Assembly (NCBI RefSeq): GCF_024721115.1 | Contig: NZ_JAMDHK010000020.1 | Location: 1-64,000, forward strand | Direction of reading: 5' to 3' | Length of the DNA: 64,000 nucleotides | Origin: Salipiger pentaromativorans | GTDB lineage: Bacteria; Pseudomonadota; Alphaproteobacteria; Rhodobacterales; Rhodobacteraceae | Shown here: one piece after another, positions 1 through 8,000 of the stretch | Layout of the letters: every line of letters starts with the position of its first letter | Numbering within the stretch: the first letter of the stretch is position 1 | Made by a program: the position numbers and the translations under genes | The notes under the pieces: model-generated | What the model saw: only the letters and a program-made list of their open reading frames with translations | What the model was told of the DNA's origin: nothing | The model's database searches: none

Positions 1-15
1 GGGCTGCTTGGGCAT
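1..15 (-). CDS. 5' end of a gene cut by the window start
   Basis: An ATG on the minus strand at 15-13 opens a frame reading M-P-K-Q-P and runs off the window. It is preceded at a normal distance (7 bases) by a purine-rich AAGGAAG ribosome binding site at about 23-29. Only five codons are visible, so no function can be given. The call rests on the start codon and ribosome binding site alone. Confidence 0.35.
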
Positions 16-69
16 GATGGGGCTTCCTTCTTCGTCCCGCAAAGTCTATACCAAACCCCTCAGAGCGCG

Positions 70-323
70 AGGTTTTTCAGACCTTCCTTAACGTAACGAT
101 CGAGTCGAACAACATTCGCACGAATATCGAAATGGCGCGCGATCTGGGCCTTGTCACAATCGCGTCCCGTCATCTTTGCCGCCTGGTCGATGGCGTTGAC
201 GAACTGACAATCAGTGGCAAGATGCCGATCCGGAAAACCTCGATGATCTTCCGGAAAGGCACCTACAAGACGCGGCTTTTACAGGCGTTCTGCACCCTCG
301 CCCAACGTCGGATCGGCGCATGA
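70..323 (+). pseudogene. Possible decayed fragment of a cysteine hydrolase (isochorismatase-like)
   Basis: The 1-378 stretch holds no convincing intact gene. In the frame of 132-323 the reading can be followed upstream without a good start and gives a FLNVTIESNNIRTN-like string followed by MARDLG. This faintly resembles the region around the nucleophilic cysteine of isochorismatase-like hydrolases (FLTNVCVES..R.A.DLG), with the cysteine missing. The downstream half matches nothing I recognise. It could equally be non-coding sequence with a chance open frame. Confidence 0.15.
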
Positions 324-378
324 GATCCCGTTCGAGCGGCCCCAGACAGCGGCGGAAGGTTTCCGCCTCTTTCTGACG

Positions 379-1080
379 TCATCCCAGCAGATGCGGCGGA
401 ATGGTCGCGATGAAGTCGGAGAGGTGATCCCCGAGCAAGCGCACATGTTCGCTGGCGGCCGACATCGCCTCATCGGGATCGCCCGCGTCGATGGCGTCGA
501 TGATCCGTTTGTGTTCGCTCAGGGTCGCCCGCATCTTGCCGGGCTGAAAGGTCACTTGCCGCCGATAAGGCGACAGGCGCAGACGCAGCGCGATGGTCTG
601 ATCGGCAAGGAAATGCGTATGCCCGGCCAGATAGAGAAGGTCGTGAAATTCCTCGTTGATGGCGTAAAATGCCTCGGGGTCGTTGTCGGCAAAGGCCTTC
701 TCCAGCCGCGACTGGATTTCCAGCATCTGCTCTTTCTCCTCGCGGGAGGCGCGGCGCGCGGCGAGCCGGGCGCAAAGCCCTTCGAGCGCGGCCATCAGGT
801 CGAACATCTCGATCAGCTTGGGGATCGACAGCGTCGCGACAAAGGTGCCCTGACGCCCGCGCACCTCGACCAGCCCGCTTGCCACCAGCCCTTTGATCGC
901 CTCGCGAACCGGGGTGCGGGACACCGAAAAGCGCTTGGCGATCTCGGTTTCGTCAAGCCGTTCGCCGGGCTTCATCTCGCCGCTGACAATAAGCTGCTTG
1001 AGGTCTTCTTGCAGTTCTTCGGATCGCGTCGGCGGACGACGGCGCTCTTTCTCGGATCTGGTTTCGACGACTTGGCTCAT
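379..1080 (-). CDS. GntR-family transcriptional regulator, FCD (FadR) subfamily
   Basis: A 233-residue DNA-binding regulator. An N-terminal winged helix (about residues 18-85, with the typical ETEIAKRFSVSRTPVREAI helix pair) is followed by an all-helical FCD ligand domain (about 95-220) carrying the spaced Asp/His residues (NEEFH, SEHKR, ASEHV) that bind a metal and an organic acid in this subfamily. The ATG at 1080 is chosen over upstream starts because AGGAG lies 8 bases before it. It lies downstream of, and on the same strand as, the aldolase/monooxygenase pair. It is a candidate regulator of that pair and of the divergent operon starting at 3916, whose leader carries an 8-bp inverted repeat; this link is inferred. 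Confidence 0.9.
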   Translation of the reverse strand: MSQVVETRSEKERRRPPTRSEELQEDLKQLIVSGEMKPGERLDETEIAKRFSVSRTPVREAIKGLVASGLVEVRGRQGTFVATLSIPKLIEMFDLMAALEGLCARLAARRASREEKEQMLEIQSRLEKAFADNDPEAFYAINEEFHDLLYLAGHTHFLADQTIALRLRLSPYRRQVTFQPGKMRATLSEHKRIIDAIDAGDPDEAMSAASEHVRLLGDHLSDFIATIPPHLLG

Positions 1081-1470
1081 GTCATGGGCTCCTGCATCAG
1101 GGCGCCGTCTGGAATGAACGGGGAGGAAATCATCCGGCAATATACCCATAAGCGTGTTGAAATATACATTTCTTCTCCCATCGCATTCATCTCAGCCCGT
1201 TCCAGATTGGTCAAGTTCAGAGCCGAAAAGTGGCAACAGCCAATGCAGGCCCTCGGTCTGAGGAAAATCGCCCGCGCCGCGGGCGGTTTCCGGGATATTG
1301 GACCAACGGGTGGCAGTCGCGGGTTGCACTCCCCTCGACCGTCTTCAGCAGCCGCAGCGGGACCGAAAGCCGTGGCACACGGTCGCAGGCGCGCCCGGTG
1401 TGTGGCAAGCGGGGCCTGCCGGCCTCGGTCGCCCGGACCGGGCCGGCCTGCGTATCGGCCGAGGGCCGCG
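1081..1470. other. Gene-free gap between the GntR gene and the monooxygenase gene
   Basis: About 390 bases with no convincing gene. The part next to the GntR start is comparatively AT-rich and holds two ATATAC hexamers (about 1140 and 1165), a plausible place for the GntR promoter and autoregulation. The part near 1400-1460 is very GC-rich with overlapping GGCCGGC palindromes just past the monooxygenase stop, which could fold as a transcript end but lack a T-run. Confidence 0.4.
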
Positions 1471-2751
1471 TCACACGGGCAGTCCAAGCTTGTCGCGCAG
1501 CGTGCCCTCTGCATAGGCGGTCTTGTAGAGGCCGCGCTCCTGAAGGATCGGCAGCACCAGGTCGATAAAGTCGGTGAACCCCTCCATGAACCAGCCGGGC
1601 ATGACGTTGAACCCGTCCGCCGCGCCGCTTTCGAACCACTCTTGCAGCGTGTCGGCGACCTGCTCGGCAGAGCCGCAAAGCACCCAGTGCCCGCGCGCCG
1701 CCGCGACCAGCGAATAGAGATCGCGCAGGGTCATGTTCTCGCGCTTGGCCTTGGAGAGCATCGCCTTGGCGAAGGCGTGATAGGCATCGTTCTCGCCAAG
1801 ATCCGGGATCGGCCCGTCAAGATCGTGGCCGCTCAGATCGGTGTTGAACCGCTCCGACAGCATGCCGAGCGCGGTGTCGTCATCGACAAAGCTCATCAGG
1901 CGGCTGAGCTTGGCGCGGGCCTCTGCCTCGGTGCGCCCGACCACGGGCATCACCCCGGGCAGCACAACCAGATCGGTCTCGGCCCGGCCGTTCTTGGGCA
2001 GGCGCGCCTTGAGACCCGCATAGAATTCCGCCGCCTCGCCGCGATCCTGGGTCACGGTAAAGACCACATCGGCATGTTTCGCCGCCAGCTCCTGCCCCGC
2101 CTCGGATCCGCCGGCCTGAAGGATCAGCGGCCTTCCCTGCGGCGGGCGCGAGATGTTCACCGGCCCCTTCACCTTGAAGAACGTACCCTCGTGGTCGATG
2201 CTGTGGATCTTGCCGGTGTCGAAATAGGTGCCGCTCTCGGCATCCTTGACCAGCGCGCCGTCGTCCCACGCATCCCAGAGTTTCTTCACCACCTCGATGA
2301 ACTCCGCCGACATCTCGTAGCGGCGGGTGTGATCGGGGTGCGTGGTGCCGAAATTCGCCGCCGCCTGCGGGTTGGAGGTGGTGACCGAGTTCCAGGCCGC
2401 GCGCCCGCCCGAGATATGATCGAGCGAGGCGAAGGCGCGTGCCAGCGTCCACGGATCGCCATAGGTGGTCGAGGAGGTCGCGCCCAAGCCCACATGGATC
2501 GTGTTCATGGCCACGGCGGAGAGCATCGTCATCGGTTCGAGCCGCGAACAGTAGGAGGGGTGCGCGGAGGGGTCGGCGTTGAGATTGTCGCCCATGAAGA
2601 TCAGGTCGAACAGCCCACGCTCGGCCTCCCGGCAGATCGCGGTGATCTCGGCGATGCTCTCGAACCCGTCGACGGCGCCCGGCATCCGCCAGCCCGAGAT
2701 ATGGCTGCCGGTGCCGAGCAGGAACAGGCCGAGACGGATCTGCCGGCTCAT
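1471..2751 (-). CDS. FMN-dependent monooxygenase, NtaA/SnaA/DszA (luciferase-like) family
   Basis: A 426-residue flavin-dependent monooxygenase of the bacterial-luciferase fold. It opens with IRLGLFLLGTGSH followed by GWRMPGA. The FDLIFMGDN strand, the HPSYCSRLEP segment, the GDPWTLARAFASLDHISGGR block and the NPQAAANFG segment are typical of the NtaA/SnaA/DszA/EmoA group, which uses FMNH2 from a partner reductase to attack C-N or C-S bonds. No flavin reductase gene is next to it. Its ATG overlaps the aldolase stop (ATGA), so the two are translationally coupled with the aldolase first. The substrate is unknown; an N- or S-substituted organic molecule fits both the family and the operon across the divergent promoter. 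Confidence 0.9.
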   Translation of the reverse strand: MSRQIRLGLFLLGTGSHISGWRMPGAVDGFESIAEITAICREAERGLFDLIFMGDNLNADPSAHPSYCSRLEPMTMLSAVAMNTIHVGLGATSSTTYGDPWTLARAFASLDHISGGRAAWNSVTTSNPQAAANFGTTHPDHTRRYEMSAEFIEVVKKLWDAWDDGALVKDAESGTYFDTGKIHSIDHEGTFFKVKGPVNISRPPQGRPLILQAGGSEAGQELAAKHADVVFTVTQDRGEAAEFYAGLKARLPKNGRAETDLVVLPGVMPVVGRTEAEARAKLSRLMSFVDDDTALGMLSERFNTDLSGHDLDGPIPDLGENDAYHAFAKAMLSKAKRENMTLRDLYSLVAAARGHWVLCGSAEQVADTLQEWFESGAADGFNVMPGWFMEGFTDFIDLVLPILQERGLYKTAYAEGTLRDKLGLPV

Positions 2752-3521
2752 GCGCGATAGCCCGGATCGACGCGGTCGAGATCGCGCATCAGTGCCGGCC
2801 ATTCGCGCTCGCCGGGGATCATGATGTCGCCCTTCAGCTCCCAGAACTGCCGCGCCGCCTTTTCGCAGACATCGTGATCGGGGATCACCAGCGGAATGCC
2901 CGAGGCACAGGCGGCCTGCATCTGAAGCTGGATCTTGGCCGCGCGCTCGAAATAGTAGAGCAGCATAAAGGCCTCGCCCGCCGTGCGGCCCACGGTGAGA
3001 ATGCCGTGATTGCGCATCAGCATCACCGGATTGTCGCCCAGATTGGCGACGATGCGCTGCTGCTCGGCCTCGTCGATGGCCACGCCCTCGTAATCGTGAA
3101 AGCCCTGCCGGTTGTAGAAGCGCATGGCGAATTGGCTCAGCGGCAGCAGCCCGTCGGGCTGTCCGGACACGGCGGTGGAGGCGTCGGAATGGGTGTGCAG
3201 CACGCAATGCGCCGTCTCAGAGGATTTGTGCACGGCGGCGTGGATCACGAAGGCCGCCTTGTTCACCGTGTACCCGGTCTCTTCGATGATGTCGCCGACG
3301 GTGTTGATCTTGACCAGAGACGAGGCGGTGATCTCGGAGAAGAGCAGCCCATAGGGGTTGATGAGGAACTGGTCCTTGCTGCCCGGCACCCGCATCGAAA
3401 TGTGGTTGTAGATCAGATCGTCGAGTCCGAGCTTCGCCACCATGCGATAGGCGGCGGCGAGCGAGACGCGGGCTTCCCACTCTGCGTCGGAGTAGCGTTC
3501 GGGTTTGGGGTAATCGGTCAT
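2748..3521 (-). CDS. Class II aldolase/adducin-family protein
   Basis: A 257-residue metal-dependent aldolase-fold enzyme, first gene of the minus-strand pair. The metal site is visible as HTHSDAS (His109, His111) plus NHGIL (His172). The family (fuculose-phosphate aldolase, ribulose-phosphate 4-epimerase, various decarboxylases) cleaves or decarboxylates through an enediolate on Zn/Mn. The ATG at 3521 has AAAGGAC upstream. The stop overlaps the start of the monooxygenase. It is divergent from the SDR operon across a 394-base promoter region. The length is normal. The actual substrate cannot be read from sequence. Confidence 0.88.
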   Translation of the reverse strand: MTDYPKPERYSDAEWEARVSLAAAYRMVAKLGLDDLIYNHISMRVPGSKDQFLINPYGLLFSEITASSLVKINTVGDIIEETGYTVNKAAFVIHAAVHKSSETAHCVLHTHSDASTAVSGQPDGLLPLSQFAMRFYNRQGFHDYEGVAIDEAEQQRIVANLGDNPVMLMRNHGILTVGRTAGEAFMLLYYFERAAKIQLQMQAACASGIPLVIPDHDVCEKAARQFWELKGDIMIPGEREWPALMRDLDRVDPGYRA

Positions 3522-3915
3522 GTGGGTCCTTTCAGAAGATCGGCTCGTGATGCCGCTCATCGCGATGCCCTGCGTGACGTCCTTTTTCAGCAGGAGGAAG
3601 ATCTGGGTCGGGGGAAGCGCTGCGAGGGAGCGGTTCCGGGTGATGCCGCGACTCAGATCCCAGTTTTGAGTATCCGTAAAGACGTACTTTGTATTCTTAT
3701 AGAAGTTTTGTGGATTAAATTTGCGAGATGATGGTTTTTCAGGCGAAAACTGAGGATTCCTGCCCGTCTTGCAAGCATCAGGCGCAATTCCCCCCAAATT
3801 TCCGGAAAATTCTGCGAATGTTCTAGATTTTTCGCGCCGGGTGAAATTGGTCTATGGACAGGAAGACTTCAATCTGTATGCAAATACGAAAATAATGCAT
3901 ACAAAGGAGATTGCG
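3522..3915. promoter_or_regulatory. Divergent promoter region between aldolase and SDR operons
   Basis: No gene is seen in this 394-base stretch. Its centre (about 3650-3750) is markedly AT-rich for this genome, and the end next to the SDR gene carries a perfect inverted repeat described separately. It must contain the promoters of both the minus-strand aldolase/monooxygenase pair and the plus-strand operon; exact -35/-10 boxes could not be fixed with confidence. Confidence 0.5.
3875..3903. promoter_or_regulatory. Inverted repeat TGTATGCA-N13-TGCATACA, likely operator
   Basis: Two perfect 8-base arms (3875-3882 and 3896-3903) flank an AT-rich 13-base spacer, and the right arm touches the AAAGGAG ribosome binding site of the SDR gene. 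A repressor bound here would block transcription or translation start of the 3916-12454 operon. The dyad with TGTAT/ATACA ends is compatible with GntR/FCD regulators, so the GntR protein encoded at 379-1080 is the obvious but unproven candidate. Confidence 0.5.
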
Positions 3916-4698
3916 ATGAAACTCGACCTGTCCGGCAAGACCGCCCTGATCACGGGCGCCTCCAAGGGGATCGGCCATAGCTGCGCCCTGACCCTTGCCG
4001 AGGAGGGCTGCAACCTCCATCTCGCCGCGCGCAACGGCGAGGCGCTGGCGGCGCTCAAGGCTGAAATCGACGCCGAATTCGATGTCTCGGTGACGATTCA
4101 CCCCGCCGATCTGAGCTCTGCCGAGGCGATGATCGCGCTCGATGCCGCCGCCGGCGACTACGACATCCTGATCAACAATGCGGGCGACATTCCCGCCGGT
4201 ACGATCACCGACGTAAGCGACGAGGCGCTGCGCAGCGGCTTCGAACTCAAGGTCTTCGGCTACATCACCCTCTCGCGCCTGTTCTGGCAGAAGCGCAAGG
4301 GCAAGCCCGACAGCGTGATCATCAATGTCATCGGCAATTCGGGCGAGAACTGGGATGCCTCCTATTTCGCCGGCTCCACCGGCAACGCCTCGCTGATGTC
4401 CTTCACCAAGGCGCTCGGCGGCCGCTCGCTCGACGAGGGCATCCGCGTGGTCGGTGTGAACCCCGGCCCGGTGGACACCGACCGCATGTTCAAGATCATG
4501 AAGCGCAAGGCCATCGACATGCTCGGCGACGAAAGCCGCTGGGAAGAGCTCTACGAGAAATATCCCGGAAAACGCCCCGCAACCGCGCGCGAAGTGGCCG
4601 ACCTCTGCGCCTTCCTCGCCTCGCCCCGGGCGGGCTATATCACCGGCACCGTGGTCACCATCGACGGCGGGATCTCGGCGCGCGGCTCGGTGATCTGA
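3916..4698 (+). CDS. SDR-family oxidoreductase with altered catalytic lysine
   Basis: A 260-residue Rossmann-fold protein, first gene of the plus-strand operon. The NAD(P) motif is TGASKGIG (about residues 13-20) and the structural motif is NNAG (87-90). Ser142 and Tyr150 are placed as usual, but the Tyr-x3-Lys motif reads Y-F-A-G-S: the lysine position (154) is serine, followed by TGNASL. This variant may retain activity by another residue or act in a non-redox role. The ATG at 3916 has AAAGGAG at 3903-3909. The stop overlaps the aminotransferase start (TGATG). The family would normally oxidise or reduce a hydroxyl/carbonyl; the substrate is unknown. Confidence 0.88.
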   Translation: MKLDLSGKTALITGASKGIGHSCALTLAEEGCNLHLAARNGEALAALKAEIDAEFDVSVTIHPADLSSAEAMIALDAAAGDYDILINNAGDIPAGTITDVSDEALRSGFELKVFGYITLSRLFWQKRKGKPDSVIINVIGNSGENWDASYFAGSTGNASLMSFTKALGGRSLDEGIRVVGVNPGPVDTDRMFKIMKRKAIDMLGDESRWEELYEKYPGKRPATAREVADLCAFLASPRAGYITGTVVTIDGGISARGSVI

Positions 4699-5828
4699 TG
4701 AGCACGCTCGCTGTCCGGAACCGCTATTTCGACGACCTGTTCAACACGCCCGATCTGGCGTGGATGGGGCAGAACACCAATCACATCCCTGCTCATCCGG
4801 CGGTGACCGAGGCCATGGTCGCGTCGATCACCAAGGGCGAATACAACGCCTATGCCCCGCCGCTCGGCTTCGAGGATCTGCGCGCGGCGATTGTCGAGGA
4901 TTTCGGCGTGACGGGGCTCGAGGCGCTGGTGACCGAGGGCGGCGTGAATGCGCTGTCGCTGGTCTGCCGGGCGCGCGCCAAGCCGGGCACCACGCTGGTC
5001 ACCACCGATCCGACCTGGAAATGGCCCTGCCTCTTCGCCACCCAGCAGGGCGCCGAGGTGGTGCAGACGCCGATCTACGGCCCCGAGACCGATTACAAGC
5101 TGACGCCGGGGATGCTGCGCGAGTATATCGACGACCGCTGCGCCATCGTCTATCTGGTCGATCCGAACAACCCGCTCGGCGTGACCTACAGCGCCGAAGA
5201 GATCGCCGAATTTGCCGCCATCGCCAGGGAAAACGGCGCGCTTCTGGTGCATGACTGCACTTATCGCGATTTCGCCGAGGGGCATACGCCGGCGGTCTCG
5301 GTGGATACAGAAAACTGCATCTGCACCTTCAGCTTCTCCAAGTGGCTCGGCCTTGCCGGCATGCGGATCGGCGGGCTGCTCGCCCGCCCCGAGCTGATCG
5401 CCGAGTTTGCCGCCGTCTCGACCTCGGTGCTCGGCGGCTCGGTGGTCGCGCAGCGCGGCGCGCTGGCCGGGCTCAGGGTCAAATCCGAATGGATGGCCGA
5501 GGTGCGCCGCATCGACCGCGCCAACAAGGTCAAGATCAAGGAGGCCGCCGAGGCGCTCGGCATGTCGGTGCCGGTCTGGCCCTCGCATGGCAATTTCCTG
5601 GTGATCGAGACCGCCGCCACCGGCGTCACCCCCGAGGCCATCGTCGAGGCGGCGCGGCTCGACGGGGTGATGATCCGTCAGGGCGCCTATCACACCGAAG
5701 CCTTCGGCGACCGCTTCATCAAGGTCTCGACCACCGTGCCCGAGGCCTGGGCGGACAAGCTGGCATCCAAACTCGCGACGTATGTCGAGACGGCCAGGGG
5801 CCTGACCGACGTGCCCGCCCTGTTCTGA
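4698..5828 (+). CDS. Pyridoxal-phosphate-dependent aminotransferase, class I/II
   Basis: A 376-residue fold-type I PLP enzyme. Visible landmarks are DPNNPLG (about 155-161, the Asn that contacts PLP), HDCTY (185-189, Asp for the pyridine nitrogen and Tyr for the phenol oxygen) and SFSKWLGLAGMRIG with the Schiff-base Lys215 and phosphate-binding Arg. It should transfer an amino group between an amino acid or amine and a 2-oxo acid or aldehyde. It is translationally coupled to the SDR upstream and followed 10 bases later by the hydrolase. The order SDR-aminotransferase-hydrolase-amidohydrolase suggests removal of nitrogen from the imported compound. Confidence 0.92.
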   Translation: MSTLAVRNRYFDDLFNTPDLAWMGQNTNHIPAHPAVTEAMVASITKGEYNAYAPPLGFEDLRAAIVEDFGVTGLEALVTEGGVNALSLVCRARAKPGTTLVTTDPTWKWPCLFATQQGAEVVQTPIYGPETDYKLTPGMLREYIDDRCAIVYLVDPNNPLGVTYSAEEIAEFAAIARENGALLVHDCTYRDFAEGHTPAVSVDTENCICTFSFSKWLGLAGMRIGGLLARPELIAEFAAVSTSVLGGSVVAQRGALAGLRVKSEWMAEVRRIDRANKVKIKEAAEALGMSVPVWPSHGNFLVIETAATGVTPEAIVEAARLDGVMIRQGAYHTEAFGDRFIKVSTTVPEAWADKLASKLATYVETARGLTDVPALF

Positions 5829-5837
5829 GAGGCGCCC

Positions 5838-6716
5838 ATGTACGCGACAGCCAAGGACGGCACCAGGCTCTATTGCGAAACCGCGGGAGAGCGCGGCACG
5901 CCGATCCTCTTCATCCATGAATTCGGCGGCAACTACGACGCGTGGGAGCCGCAGATGAGCTATTTCGCGCGGCGCCACCGTTGCATCACCTATGCGGCGC
6001 GCGGCTATGCGCCGTCCGACATTCCGACCGATGTCGGGAAATATTCCCAGGCCATCGCCGTGGACGACGCGGTTGCGGTGCTGGATCACCTCGGCATCGA
6101 AAAGGCGCATATCGTCGGCCTCTCGATGGGCGGTTTCGCCACCGTGCATTTCGGCCTGACCTATCCCGAACGGGCGCTGTCGCTGACCGTGGCGGGCGCG
6201 GGCTATGGCTGCGAAAAGGAGACGGAGGCGTATTTCCGGGGCGTCTCGCTGACCGTGGCCGACAAGTTCGAGGCCGATCCCGTGGGCTTTGCCGAGATCT
6301 ACGGGCGCGGCGCCAGCCGGGTGCAGTTCGAGAACAAGGATCCGCGCGAGCATCTGAAATTCGTCGCCCGGCTCGCCCGGCACGACAGCGTGGGAGCGGC
6401 CAATACCATGCGCGGCGTGCAGGCGCGGCGCCCCTCGTTCTGGGATCTCGAAGACGGGCTCAGGGCCTGCGATCTGCCGACGCTGATCATGGTCGGCGAC
6501 GAGGACGACCATTGCCTGCAACCGGGCCTCTTTCTCAAGCGGACCATGCCCGCCTCCGGCCTGCTGGTGCTGCCCAAGACCGGGCACACGCTGAATCTCG
6601 AAGAGCCGGGCCTTTTCAACAGCCACCTCGCCGAGTTCCTCGCCATGGCCGAGGCCGGCGCCTGGGGCCGCCGCGACGCCCGCGCCGATCCCGGCCAGGT
6701 GATGCGGACCGACTGA
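5838..6716 (+). CDS. Alpha/beta-fold hydrolase
   Basis: A 292-residue hydrolase. The oxyanion-hole strand is LFIHEFGGN (about 24-32), the nucleophile elbow is GLSMGG with Ser96, an Asp sits in the MVGDEDD turn and the general-base His in PKTGHTLNLEEP near the C-terminus. Members cleave esters, lactones, amides or C-C bonds. Start at 5838 is supported by GAGGCGCCC just upstream. It lies 10 bases after the aminotransferase and 4 bases before the M20 gene, inside one operon. Precise substrate not recognisable. Confidence 0.9.
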   Translation: MYATAKDGTRLYCETAGERGTPILFIHEFGGNYDAWEPQMSYFARRHRCITYAARGYAPSDIPTDVGKYSQAIAVDDAVAVLDHLGIEKAHIVGLSMGGFATVHFGLTYPERALSLTVAGAGYGCEKETEAYFRGVSLTVADKFEADPVGFAEIYGRGASRVQFENKDPREHLKFVARLARHDSVGAANTMRGVQARRPSFWDLEDGLRACDLPTLIMVGDEDDHCLQPGLFLKRTMPASGLLVLPKTGHTLNLEEPGLFNSHLAEFLAMAEAGAWGRRDARADPGQVMRTD

Positions 6717-6719
6717 GAG

Positions 6720-8000
6720 ATGAGCCGGATGGACCTCCCCACGCCCCCCCTGCCCCGCATCGACGGCCCGCGCCTCTGGGCGCGGCTGATGGAGATGGCC
6801 GAGATCGGCGCGCGCACGGATGGCGGGGTCGACCGGCAGGCGCTTTCCGCCGAGGACCGCGCGGCGATGGCGCGGCTCATCGGCTGGGGCGAAGCGATCG
6901 GGCTGGTGCCGGGCTTCGACACGGCGGGCAATCTGTTCCTGACCCTGCCCGGTGCCGCCGAAGGCGCGCCGGTGCTGATCGGCTCGCATCTCGACAGCCA
7001 GCCGACCGGCGGGAAATTCGACGGCGCCTTCGGTGTGCTCGCCGCTTTCGAAGCGCTGGAGAGCCTGCACGATGCCGGGATCGTGCCGCCGCGCCCGATC
7101 ACCCTCGTCGCCTGGATGAACGAGGAGGGCGGACGGTTCGCGCCCGGCATGATGGGCTCCGAGGTGTTCGCCGGCGGGCGCAGCCTCGCCCAGATCCGCG
7201 CGGCGACCGACAGCGAGGGCGTGAGCGTCGGCGCGGCGCTCGACCTGCTGGCGGAGCACTTCCCGCAGATCCCCCGTATCGCCCCCGGCTTTCCGCTTCA
7301 CGCCTATATAGAGCCGCATATCGAACAGGCCGACCTGCTTGAGCGCGAGGGTCTGGTGATCGGCGCGGTGACCGGCATTCAGGGCAAGAAGACCTATGAG
7401 GTCACGCTTTCCGGACGCGAGGCGCATGCGGGCACGGAGCCCATGGCGCGCCGCGCCGATGCGGTGCAGGCCTTTGCCCGCGTCGCCCTAGCGATGCAGA
7501 ATGCGGCCCTCGCGGCCGGGCCCGAGATCCGCTTCACCATCGGCCGTGTCGAGGTGCTGCCCAACGCCCCCTCGGTCGTGCCCGCGACGGTGCGGTTCCG
7601 CATCGACCTGCGCCACCCCGAAAACGCGGTGCTCGACCGGACCGGCACCGCGCTCGAAACCGCAGCAAAGGCCGGGGCCGCGCCCTGCACCGTGGAGATC
7701 ACCCGCATGGTCGACGCCCCGGCCAACGGCTTCTCGCCGGCTCTGCGCCGGGCCATTCTCGACAGTGCCGCCACGCGCGGCTTGCCCGCCACCGAACTGC
7801 TTTCCGCCGCCGGGCATGACGCACGGCATATCGCGCCGCTTGCGCCCTCGGCGATGATCTTTATCCCATGCCGGGGCGGGCTCAGCCATCACCCGGACGA
7901 ATGGGCGGAGCCAGACCATGTGGCCGCCGGTGCGCAGGTGCTTCTCGACACCTGCCTGCACGCAGCCCGCGCCACGCCAGACACAGGAGATCTCGCATGA
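6720..8000 (+). CDS. M20-family amidohydrolase (hydantoinase/carbamoylase type)
   Basis: A 426-residue zinc hydrolase of the N-carbamoyl-amino-acid hydrolase/allantoate amidohydrolase/beta-ureidopropionase group. Metal ligands are visible in GSHLDSQPTGGKFDGAFG (His90 and the Asp101 bridge) and NEEGGRF (Glu135/136), with a later IEPHIEQ motif also typical of the group, and the GREAHAGTEPM segment of the lid domain. It would hydrolyse a carbamoyl or amide bond and release ammonia/CO2 or a small acid. The stop overlaps the cupin start (ATGA). This gene is the strongest hint that the pathway handles an amide- or ureide-containing molecule. Confidence 0.9.
   Translation: MSRMDLPTPPLPRIDGPRLWARLMEMAEIGARTDGGVDRQALSAEDRAAMARLIGWGEAIGLVPGFDTAGNLFLTLPGAAEGAPVLIGSHLDSQPTGGKFDGAFGVLAAFEALESLHDAGIVPPRPITLVAWMNEEGGRFAPGMMGSEVFAGGRSLAQIRAATDSEGVSVGAALDLLAEHFPQIPRIAPGFPLHAYIEPHIEQADLLEREGLVIGAVTGIQGKKTYEVTLSGREAHAGTEPMARRADAVQAFARVALAMQNAALAAGPEIRFTIGRVEVLPNAPSVVPATVRFRIDLRHPENAVLDRTGTALETAAKAGAAPCTVEITRMVDAPANGFSPALRRAILDSAATRGLPATELLSAAGHDARHIAPLAPSAMIFIPCRGGLSHHPDEWAEPDHVAAGAQVLLDTCLHAARATPDTGDLA

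Noticed and set aside
391-2760. A 789-codon plus-strand open frame across the GntR and monooxygenase genes
   Set aside because: It runs antisense through two recognisable genes and the gap between them; the translation shows no motif.
4635-7427. A 930-codon open frame on the minus strand across the aminotransferase-hydrolase region
   Set aside because: It lies opposite three well-supported enzyme genes, has an Arg/Gly/His-rich composition without any recognisable domain, and is a by-product of GC-rich codon use.
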